DNA of 10,982 nucleotides from JBBRHH01 sp038222915 (GTDB taxonomy: Bacteria; Planctomycetota; Phycisphaerae; Tepidisphaerales; Tepidisphaeraceae), in NCBI GenBank assembly GCA_038222915.1, contig JBBRHH010000163.1:1-10982 (forward strand), in the 5' to 3' direction. Within the stretch, counting starts at the first letter, position 1. Each line of letters opens with the position of its first letter. Shown here piece by piece: positions 1 to 5,899 of the stretch. The position numbers and the translations under genes are program-made. Below the pieces are notes generated by a model that saw nothing but the letters and a program-made list of their open reading frames with translations, had not been told where the DNA came from and ran no database searches.

Positions 1-180
1 CCCATATGTCCCCCCAACTACCCAATCCTTCGCCACCATCCCCCAATCCCGCCCACTCCATCCATGAACCACGCCCGCACGCCCGCTAATAAGTCGCCCC
101 TCCCCGGCCTCCTTTCAAAATCGTGTATTGCGTCCCCGCCCATTATGTCGTACCTTTCCCTCATAACGTTAACCCTGATC

Positions 181-265
181 GGACCGAGGTCCCCCCCCTC
201 CTCGGTCCAACTTCCCTTCACGGGAAGTCGAGCCACGGTCTCCCCGACCGTGGCTCATCTTATTT
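181..265 (+). terminator. Three consecutive hairpins, the last terminator-like
   Basis: Stem 1 pairs 181-189 with 200-208 (9 bp, C-rich loop). Stem 2 pairs 211-216 with 222-227 (6 bp, loop TTCAC). Stem 3 pairs 230-240 with 246-256 (11 bp, loop TCCCC) and is followed by ATCTTATTT, a T-rich but imperfect tail. The third stem is a plausible plus-strand Rho-independent terminator for a gene left of the window. The role of the other two is unknown; they could be a UTR structure or a structured RNA. Confidence 0.5.
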
Positions 266-273
266 ACACCCCG

Positions 274-291
274 CACCCTGAACCCCGCATG
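274..291 (+). repeat. GAACCCCGCATG element, copy A
   Basis: The 18 bases at 274-291 are identical to 372-389. The core GAACCCCGCATG spans 280-291. This copy has the left arm of the element but no matching right arm; AT-rich TTATTTAG follows it. Confidence 0.6.
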
Positions 292-315
292 TTATTTAGC
301 CCCCGCACATCATCG

Positions 316-340
316 GAACCCCGCATGAATATGCGGGGCC
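316..340 (+). repeat. GAACCCCGCATG element, copy B with full hairpin
   Basis: The core is followed by its reverse complement. CCCCGCAT (319-326) pairs with ATGCGGGG (331-338) across a GAAT loop. With copy D this shows that the intact element is an 8-bp hairpin, similar in form to REP-type intergenic palindromes. Confidence 0.7.
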
Positions 341-371
341 TCTTCCCCACCATCACCACCGCTCCACCACC

Positions 372-396
372 CACCCTGAACCCCGCATGCAATGCG
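372..396 (+). repeat. GAACCCCGCATG element, copy C, degraded hairpin
   Basis: The first 18 bases match copy A exactly. Only a 5-bp stem remains: CGCAT at 384-388 with ATGCG at 392-396. It lies about 70 bases upstream of the LuxR-type gene. Confidence 0.6.
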
Positions 397-466
397 ATCT
401 CTCGCATGAAGCACCAGACCGGCAAAGCCCTGTTGTCTACTTGGCCGTTATTGTTAAGGTTTCCGC

Positions 467-850
467 ATGCGACCGGCAACTTTCCAGGCTCAATCCATCC
501 AGGATCATCGCAGGCGGCTCGAACGCTTCGTTGTCAGCATCGGCCGATTCAGACCCGTTGCGCGGGTGGCCCGCCCAGGCCCGCTGCCGCCGCCGTCACT
601 GCCGCCAGCCGCGCTGGACGAACCGCGCGAAGAGCCGGCAACCTCCACCACTGGCCCCGGCCTGTCTCCAAGAATGCGCCAGACGCTGGCCCTCCTTCTT
701 CAGGGGCACAGTGAGAAGCAGGTCGCCGCCAACCTCAAAATCCGCCCCAACACCGTCCACGTCTACGTAAAATCGCTCTACAGACACTATAATGTCGAAA
801 GCCGGGCAGAACTCCTCGCCATTTGGGTGCGAGTTCCGGCCGGGCAATAG
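467..850 (+). CDS. Stand-alone LuxR-type HTH transcriptional regulator
   Basis: Predicted 127-aa cytoplasmic DNA-binding protein. Residues about 66-120 form a GerE/LuxR helix-turn-helix: LSPRMRQTLALLLQG opens it, NTVHVYVKSLYRHY fits the recognition-helix region, and it closes with VESRAELLA. Residues 1-65 are Arg/Pro-rich with no receiver or ligand-binding domain, so its input signal cannot be read from the sequence. The ATG at 467 is chosen because AAGG (456-459) lies 7 bases before it. It precedes the small 983-1279 gene by 132 bases on the same strand, so the two may be co-transcribed. The family assignment is firm; target genes are unknown. Short HTH proteins of this type accompany both housekeeping and accessory loci, so its position beside the cassette does not prove a regulatory link. 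Confidence 0.82.
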   Translation: MRPATFQAQSIQDHRRRLERFVVSIGRFRPVARVARPGPLPPPSLPPAALDEPREEPATSTTGPGLSPRMRQTLALLLQGHSEKQVAANLKIRPNTVHVYVKSLYRHYNVESRAELLAIWVRVPAGQ

Positions 851-942
851 AATGGGTCAGTAAAATTTTTGATGCGATCGTTCAATCGATTCGCAATGCA
901 ACGACGCGGCTTTTCTCTTGGTCGGGGTCAGTCTCAACGTGC

Positions 943-957
943 GACGGCGGAGCCGTC
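943..957 (+). other. Small hairpin before the 983 ribosome-binding site
   Basis: GACGGC (943-948) pairs with GCCGTC (952-957) around GGA. It lies 13 bases before the Shine-Dalgarno at 971 and could affect translation or mark an intergenic boundary. This is an inference from position only. Confidence 0.35.
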
Positions 958-970
958 ACACCTTCGCAGC

Positions 971-977
971 AAGGAGG
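971..977 (+). promoter_or_regulatory. Strong Shine-Dalgarno that sets a TTG start
   Basis: AAGGAGG is 5 bases before TTG at 983-985. It complements the 16S 3' end almost perfectly. The alternative ATG at 872 has no comparable site, so the TTG is preferred as the start. Confidence 0.7.
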
Positions 978-982
978 CTCTC

Positions 983-1279
983 TTGGACAACAGGATCAGG
1001 GCAGAAAATTTGCCATCCCGGGACGACATCAAGGCGCCAACTCTCGACGAGTTGGAACAATACGTCCGTCACTTGATGCTCGAATTGGCCCACAGCCACT
1101 ACGAGGCCATCAGGGAAGCCGACGAACTCCTATTCATCGACCTCCTCCAGGTCATCGGCTGGCTCGGCCTCGCCGGCGCAAAACTGCGCGACATCGTAGA
1201 ACGCGAACGCAGCGAAGGTAAACGCATGGCGACAAACGAAGCGGACAAAAAATCCAAAGCGCCTGTGAACCCCGCATGA
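983..1279 (+). CDS. Small hypothetical protein, 98 aa, TTG start
   Basis: I do not recognise this protein. From the TTG at 983 it is 98 aa; an in-frame ATG at 872 would add 37 residues of unconvincing Arg/Ser-rich sequence without a ribosome-binding site. The codons show a clear coding pattern with many C/G-ending third positions. The body (about residues 18-75) is predicted helical, beginning TLDELEQYVRHLMLELAHS, with an apolar stretch FIDLLQVIGWLGLAGAKL that is too interrupted to call a membrane span. The C-terminus is charged and Lys-rich (NEADKKSKAP). The stop codon (1277-1279) lies inside a GAACCCCGCATG hairpin element. It follows the LuxR-type gene and converges on the minus-strand cassette. 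It could be a small regulatory or structural protein; nothing in the sequence decides this. Confidence 0.65.
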   Translation: MDNRIRAENLPSRDDIKAPTLDELEQYVRHLMLELAHSHYEAIREADELLFIDLLQVIGWLGLAGAKLRDIVERERSEGKRMATNEADKKSKAPVNPA

Positions 1280-1290
1280 AATGCGGGGCC
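1267..1290. repeat. GAACCCCGCATG element, copy D, full hairpin between convergent genes
   Basis: CCCCGCAT (1270-1277) pairs with ATGCGGGG (1281-1288) over a GAA loop. It overlaps the last codons and stop of the 983-1279 gene and lies about 60 bases from the 3' end of the opposing DruA-like gene. It could act as a bidirectional terminator or 3'-end stabiliser, although neither side has a proper T-tract. Confidence 0.65.
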
Positions 1291-1347
1291 GCTCGAAATA
1301 TCGAACCGGCAAAGCACCCAGAAAAATCCCCCGCCCTATCGCACCCC

Positions 1348-3348
1348 CTAGAACATCTCCCCCTGCGCCCCAACCGTTCGCGGCAAAACCACCCGCGCCC
1401 CATGCGTCACCGGATATAACAACGTATGCTCGCGCACCCGCCCCATCGCCTCCTCATTCGAAAGCCGCCCCTTCATCCACCGCTCCCGCCACCATTCCGC
1501 GATCATTGCGCTGGCCTCTATGCCGGTCCGCTCCCCATTACCTGAAATCCACTTCGGCCTCTTCTCCCACCCCAACAAAAACCCTGCCAGATTCTCAATC
1601 AAATTAAGCACGTAAACCAACCGGGGCGTCCCATGCTGTAACAACTCCCCGGCCGGCAATCCCAACTCATCCAGCCCGTCGCGCAAATGCCGCAGCCGGG
1701 GATTCACTCCCTCGCCAAAAACATAATTCACCCGCTGGCCGCCGCGCGTCTGCTCCAACATCCGGCCCATCGCCTTCATAGTTTCCGCATTGAACTGGTA
1801 TGTCCCCTTCCCCTCCGTGCGGCCAAGATACTCATATCGCATCTCACCGTCCCCGCCCCAGACGCGCCCTGGGATCGCGATCCGGTCATACTGATTAGGC
1901 CGTTGCCCGTACAATGACGTCGTCGAGATAAAAACCAATTCGACCGGCCGCTGAACCGCCTTGCCAGCCATTGACGAGGCAATGATGCTCGGCGTCTTGC
2001 TGTAACGACGGTGATACTCGTCGCGTACCTCCGGACTGCCCATAAGCATTGCCACGAGTTTTCCGCCCAACAATTCGTTATATGGCGCAACGGCTCCGCA
2101 AACCGTCAAATCTGCGATTGCATTGCCCACCCGATCCGACTTTACCCTTCGAACAACTCGCGCAAGGGTATCGCGCCCAACGCTGGTGCCGATGAATTCG
2201 CCCAAGGCTCGCGGAGTTGGCATCGCGCCCAGCGCCGCCGAAAGCCGTAAACGCACTCCCAGGAGCGCCGAAAGTTCCTCCTCCCTTTTCGCCTTGAATA
2301 GCAGCGTCTCCGCTTGCTTTAGCCAGTAACCCACTTTCGCCATCGCCGCTTTATTTGGAGCCTTATAATCCGAACCCTGCATCAGTCGGTAGTGTTCCTG
2401 CCGATGCAAATCGCTAAGAGCGGACAATTCCGAAATCAAAATCTCGTTGGGTTGCTTGAGCGACTGTATTGTGATTGTGCCGTCGCGCATGAGATCGTCG
2501 ACGTAAATCTCCTTGATGGCCTCGTCGACGACCTTCATCATCCAATCCAGGTGCTTCTTGCTCGGCGCCTCCAGAATGTGCTTCTGCACCCGATCAATCG
2601 TCCATCCAATGAACTCATCGCGAACCGTGAGCCCGACGGTCGCGCTACTCAGCGCAGCAATGCCCATGACAGGATGAAAAGGCGCGGCAGCATCTCGCAC
2701 CACAATCATCATGGTGCGCCCTGGCACACTCTTGTATGGATTCGCCCACGTATGCCGAAAATAGCGCCAAATATCGACGAGCCGAAACCCTGTGAACTTG
2801 CATACTTCGTCCTCGCGAACGAACTGAAGATACGGCCTGACCGCTGCGTCCCATTGGCTCGACTGATGCGCTTCGTCGATCGCCTTGCCCAAATCCCGCC
2901 CATCGCGCATCAACGAAAAAATGGAACACGATCGCCGTTCATGGAACCGCCGCGTTTCCATTTCATTGACGAACTCGATCGCTGCCGGTTCCCTTAGTTG
3001 CTCATCGCGCTCGGTCTGCAATTGCTGGCGAACATAATTGCGCTCATCATCAAGGCTTTCGAGTTTCAAGCGTCTCTGAATATTGATCAACCCTCTCGGA
3101 GCCTTGACGCTCCATCCCTGTTTCACAAGGTCCACCAGGATGTGATATGCGACGACCGCACGGACACATGTACTGGTCCCCATCGCGTTGCGAGCCCGCG
3201 CTCGTTCCCGCTCGGCTAACTCCGCACGCTCTCCAAGGTCCGGAATTTCAGACAGTGGCACTAGGCCACGCGCGAGTCCACGAAGAATCTCCAAGCCCTC
3301 TGGCGTAATGCCGCGGGGCTCGTATCTGAGCCACTTGGCCTTCACCAT
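1348..3348 (-). CDS. Large DruA-like (DUF4338-type) protein
   Basis: Predicted 666-aa soluble protein, last gene of the minus-strand cassette. Recognition is from memory of DUF4338/DruA sequences: RDEFIGW (about 243-249) matches the family's RDRFIGW-type core. A long C-terminal half carries APYNELLGGKL (421-431), TTSLYG (476-481), FGEGVNPRLR (544-553) and HGARVVLP (649-656), which I associate with long DUF4338 relatives. DruA is a component of the Druantia anti-phage system; its biochemistry is not settled, so no reaction is assigned. The ATG at 3348 lies 5 bases beyond the stop of the upstream ATPase gene. GGTGA overlapping that stop can serve as Shine-Dalgarno, which implies translational coupling. 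A GTG at 3390 would add 14 residues and overlap the ATPase gene, but has a poorer site. No signal peptide or membrane segment is seen. That it is a gene is certain; the family call is moderate. Confidence 0.72.
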   Translation of the reverse strand: MVKAKWLRYEPRGITPEGLEILRGLARGLVPLSEIPDLGERAELAERERARARNAMGTSTCVRAVVAYHILVDLVKQGWSVKAPRGLINIQRRLKLESLDDERNYVRQQLQTERDEQLREPAAIEFVNEMETRRFHERRSCSIFSLMRDGRDLGKAIDEAHQSSQWDAAVRPYLQFVREDEVCKFTGFRLVDIWRYFRHTWANPYKSVPGRTMMIVVRDAAAPFHPVMGIAALSSATVGLTVRDEFIGWTIDRVQKHILEAPSKKHLDWMMKVVDEAIKEIYVDDLMRDGTITIQSLKQPNEILISELSALSDLHRQEHYRLMQGSDYKAPNKAAMAKVGYWLKQAETLLFKAKREEELSALLGVRLRLSAALGAMPTPRALGEFIGTSVGRDTLARVVRRVKSDRVGNAIADLTVCGAVAPYNELLGGKLVAMLMGSPEVRDEYHRRYSKTPSIIASSMAGKAVQRPVELVFISTTSLYGQRPNQYDRIAIPGRVWGGDGEMRYEYLGRTEGKGTYQFNAETMKAMGRMLEQTRGGQRVNYVFGEGVNPRLRHLRDGLDELGLPAGELLQHGTPRLVYVLNLIENLAGFLLGWEKRPKWISGNGERTGIEASAMIAEWWRERWMKGRLSNEEAMGRVREHTLLYPVTHGARVVLPRTVGAQGEMF

Positions 3349-3353
3349 GGGAT

Positions 3354-4928
3354 TCACCGATTGAGGTAAGTCGCGAGTATGTTGCTCCACTGCTTCCGAT
3401 TATCAGCAACCGCATTGCGTTCGCTAGCCTTCGCATCGCCTAGCGTCGCTTCCGCACGAGCAGCGGCCAGCAGCAATAGATCGATGTTCTTCTTTGCCTC
3501 GCGGGCCTCGGCGCTCTCGCGATCCTCCAGCGGCTTATAAACCTTTCGATAGAAGGGGTGATCGGGGTTCAACAGCACGAGGAACTGTTCGCCGACGCGC
3601 GTGAAACTGAACATCACCGCGTCCGGTGTCTTTGCCGTCAATATTCGATATTCAGCGGCCACGCTAACGGTGTCCGCCTTCACGCTGGGCTTCAGCGACG
3701 GGTACTGCTGAACCACTTTCTTCGCCAGCGTCTCTGCCTCCGCGCCCATCGACTTCGGCAGCGGTGTAAGTTGCGCCTCCCGCGCACTCGCCGTCTGCTC
3801 TGCCAGTCCCACGCTTGCTACAGCTTTTAGTTTCAGGTGAGCGTCGCGCACGCGTCCATTGAGTGCCTTGGCCGTCGCCTCGAAATCCGCCTCCAACACT
3901 TTCGTCAATCCTTCTTGCGGCCGTATCTGCTGCTTAGTATGCGTGATTCCAAAAACCTCATCTAGCACTGGGTCAAACGACACCTCGGCACGCCACCAGT
4001 CGTCATAGTTCTCTTTACGTTTTCCACCCATAAAGAACCATCCGAAGTCCACCTCACGCCCACCTCTAACGACGGATACACCAGCGCCGTTGGAAATCCC
4101 GCGCGCCCTTTTCTCCTCATTGCTGAGCGCATGCAGTTCATGCACCGGCAATTCAGCAAATTTCACGATCACCATGCCGGTTCGAACTGCATCACCATTG
4201 TGTGAAGGAGCTTTGAATTCGTACGTCAGCGGTTCGCCGTACAGTGCCGCCTGTCCCCCACTCCCGTTCATCTTGAGGAACAATGGATCAATCGGTTGAA
4301 CCAACTCGCCGTTGATCTCGATTTCAAATCCATCCCACAAATAGTGCCGGAAGACCCGACCAAGGGCCTGGTGTAATTTTGCCAGCAGCGTGTTAGGTCT
4401 GGCATAACTCAAGCGATCACATCGCCACCACAAGACCGCAGTTCCGCTCTTCGCTTGTGCGATTCCCAGCCCCGCCGGTATTGCCTTGGCTTTTGGCTCT
4501 GGAACATCCCGCATCTTCCCCGCCACAATTTCATCTATGTCCAAATACGTGAAATGTGTCGGCCCTGCCTGCCTTTGCCAACTGTAAACCTCAACCCGTC
4601 GGGCTTGGCTGACAGAACTATTCGGTAGCCCCATCCCGTAACGGCCAAGTCCGCCTCGGTCATTGAACCGGCTGCTACCGCCAAATCGCAGCGCTTGCCG
4701 CAGGGTCGTCTTATCCATCCCTACACCGTCGTCGACGATGGTGATTCGGATAGGGAAATGAGGATCACCGGAAGCGCCGATGCTGATCCAGATATGTTTG
4801 GCGTGTGCCTGGATACTATTATCAACCAGTTCAGCAACTGCGCTTGCGGTTCCTTTGTAGCCCGAATCCCTTGTTGCCTGGATAAACTTGTCCAAAACGA
4901 TAATCGAGTTCTCTTGGTCGTGCGCCAT
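3354..4928 (-). CDS. GHKL (Bergerat-fold) ATPase, 524 aa
   Basis: Cytoplasmic ATPase of the Hsp90/MutL/histidine-kinase superfold. The N-box is ELVDN (33-37), with E33 and N37 the expected catalytic and Mg-binding residues. Motif 2 is DDGVGM (66-71), and the ATP lid contains GLGRYGMGLPNSS (93-105). GTAVLWW (162-168) fits the downstream strand. There is no histidine-kinase dimerisation or receiver domain. The middle part (IDPLFLKMNG; GVSVVRGGREVDF at 283-295; LDEVFGI at 322-328) and the C-terminal part (HPFY at 457-460; DLLLLAAARAE at 483-493) match equivalent segments of the 5900-7930 protein, so the two are paralogues. The ATG at 4928 has AAGGA 9 bases upstream. The gene is 132 bases after the sigma gene and 5 bases before the DruA-like gene. 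In this superfold ATP binding usually drives a conformational clamp. The substrate here is unknown; DNA is a plausible partner. Confidence 0.93.
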   Translation of the reverse strand: MAHDQENSIIVLDKFIQATRDSGYKGTASAVAELVDNSIQAHAKHIWISIGASGDPHFPIRITIVDDGVGMDKTTLRQALRFGGSSRFNDRGGLGRYGMGLPNSSVSQARRVEVYSWQRQAGPTHFTYLDIDEIVAGKMRDVPEPKAKAIPAGLGIAQAKSGTAVLWWRCDRLSYARPNTLLAKLHQALGRVFRHYLWDGFEIEINGELVQPIDPLFLKMNGSGGQAALYGEPLTYEFKAPSHNGDAVRTGMVIVKFAELPVHELHALSNEEKRARGISNGAGVSVVRGGREVDFGWFFMGGKRKENYDDWWRAEVSFDPVLDEVFGITHTKQQIRPQEGLTKVLEADFEATAKALNGRVRDAHLKLKAVASVGLAEQTASAREAQLTPLPKSMGAEAETLAKKVVQQYPSLKPSVKADTVSVAAEYRILTAKTPDAVMFSFTRVGEQFLVLLNPDHPFYRKVYKPLEDRESAEAREAKKNIDLLLLAAARAEATLGDAKASERNAVADNRKQWSNILATYLNR

Positions 4929-4972
4929 GGCAATCGGTCCTTGCGTCGCACCAGTTCGGCGACAGCTCAGAG

Positions 4973-4997
4973 AGAGGCTGCCTTTAAGGCAGCCTCT
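4973..4997 (-). terminator. Perfect 12-bp inverted repeat between sigma and second ATPase genes
   Basis: Bases 4973-4984 are the exact reverse complement of 4986-4997, centred on 4985; the usable stem is about 10 bp. No T-tract follows it on the minus strand, so it may be a weak terminator or attenuator, or a leader structure for the second ATPase gene, rather than a full stop. Its outer arms AGAGGCT/AGCCTCT are shared with the terminator at 5845-5875. Confidence 0.5.
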
Positions 4998-5060
4998 AAG
5001 GGTTAGCGTTCGTTTTTGATGAGCCCGGAGTGTAAGAACCGGCTCGATTCTTCCACTATA

Positions 5061-5687
5061 TCATGCGGCCCCGACTGAGGCGAGCCGACGATACGCACCT
5101 GTCAGAAAGACACTGATCCTACGACTCGTCGTTGATCGGTTCGCGCCTATCTGTTCGGCGATTCCACTAATGGAGTTTCCCCCTAGGTAGTGCGACGATA
5201 CTAACGCCTCAGTTTCTGGGTCCTCGCCAGGAAAAATGATCCGCATGCGCTCACTGACTGCAAGTGGGTCAACAGCGGCTCTGCTTCTTCGGAGGCGATT
5301 GTGATAGACGACGCCTGCCGCGCGGGCGGCGTCCGCGGGCTCAAAGCACTGCCGGTTGTCTAAGTCAGTGCAAATCGCTCGCCGCTCTCGGATTATCGTT
5401 CGGAGAGCGTTGCGCACCAGTCCGAAGAGATATGCCGAACACCTACCTCGCTCCGGGTTGAATCGCGTAATTGTCGTATCCAGCAACAAGATAAATGTTT
5501 GACTCGTTACGTCCTCAACAAAATCGGGTTGGCGAGCGGCCAGCGATGGGTATTGCCGAGAAACCATCGCCTGCACAAGCCGCTTTAGGCGGTCAAAGAC
5601 AGCGCAACGAGCATCCGAATCACCAGATTGAACTGCGACGAGAAGTTGCTCGTCGGTGTACGACGAAACGTGGGTGGGCTGCGGCAT
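5061..5687 (-). CDS. ECF-like sigma-70 family RNA polymerase sigma factor
   Basis: Predicted 208-aa protein that would direct RNA polymerase to specific promoters. Region 2 spans about residues 20-105, with FVEDVTSQTFILLLD followed by FNPERGRCSAYLFGLVRNAL, a good match to the core-binding and -10 recognition segment of sigma-70 proteins. Region 4 lies near the C-terminus (YLGGNSISGIAEQIGANRS then TTSRRISVFL), an HTH that would bind the -35 element. Regions 1 and 3 of housekeeping sigmas are absent, giving an ECF-like build. The ATG at 5687 has AGGAGGG (5694-5700) 6 bases before it. The gene lies between the two ATPase genes. No membrane anti-sigma gene is adjacent. Its upstream promoter-like signal matches the one before the first ATPase gene, so it may control the cassette; that is inference. 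Functional class is firm, targets unproven. Confidence 0.92.
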   Translation of the reverse strand: MPQPTHVSSYTDEQLLVAVQSGDSDARCAVFDRLKRLVQAMVSRQYPSLAARQPDFVEDVTSQTFILLLDTTITRFNPERGRCSAYLFGLVRNALRTIIRERRAICTDLDNRQCFEPADAARAAGVVYHNRLRRSRAAVDPLAVSERMRIIFPGEDPETEALVSSHYLGGNSISGIAEQIGANRSTTSRRISVFLTGAYRRLASVGAA

Positions 5688-5811
5688 GCAGAACCCTCCT
5701 GACTACGAAGCCAATTGTTTGGAGATGGCCAACAAGCACATCTACCAGTGGCTTCGCAGTCGAGGTTTATTGCGGTACTTTGACCGCCGCCTGCGCTGCC
5801 AACTTGTAATT

Positions 5812-5840
5812 AATGTACCGCCGCAGCTTGCACCGTGCAA
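5812..5840 (-). promoter_or_regulatory. Promoter for the sigma gene, TTGCAC-N17-TACATT
   Basis: On the minus strand the -35 TTGCAC is at 5840-5835 and the -10 TACATT at 5817-5812, 17 bases apart. CGGTACAT spans the -10 and is also present at the first ATPase promoter. The expected start is near 5804, giving a leader of about 115 bases. The -35 is part of a 13-base palindrome TTGCACCGTGCAA (5828-5840), an operator-like site. Against the sigma70 consensus the match is only moderate; support comes from the duplicate at 8009-8037. Confidence 0.6.
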
Positions 5841-5875
5841 TAAAAAGAGGCTCACAAGATCATTGTGAGCCTCTT
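5841..5875 (-). terminator. Rho-independent terminator of the first ATPase gene
   Basis: A 13-bp perfect stem pairs 5845-5857 with 5863-5875 around a 5-base loop. On the minus strand it is followed by TTTTTA. It lies 24 bases beyond the stop of the 676-aa ATPase gene and directly abuts the sigma-gene -35 box, separating two transcription units. Confidence 0.88.
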
Positions 5876-5899
5876 GGAATCTGCCGCTATGCCAACATT

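Larger units (their letters stand above)
1..466. other. Gene-poor left flank with hairpins and short repeats
   Basis: I see no convincing gene here. A frame is open over 64-714 on the plus strand, but its translation is low-complexity and Pro/Ser/Thr/Arg-rich without a recognisable domain, and it overlaps the better-supported LuxR gene in another frame. What the stretch does hold is three adjacent hairpins (181-256) and three copies of a GAACCCCGCATG element (280-291, 316-327, 378-389), both listed separately. Any gene to the left ends before the window. Confidence 0.7.

Noticed and set aside
64..714. 216-aa plus-strand frame at the left end.
   Set aside because: It runs through the hairpins and repeats and overlaps the LuxR-type gene in a different frame.
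2392..2997. 201-aa plus-strand frame inside the DruA-like gene.
   Set aside because: It is antisense to a long, better-supported coding region and shows no domain.
3349..3390. GTG start at 3390 for the DruA-like gene.
   Set aside because: It overlaps the upstream ATPase gene by 37 bases and has a poorly spaced ribosome-binding site; the ATG at 3348 has GGTGA and sits 5 bases after the ATPase stop. It cannot be fully excluded.
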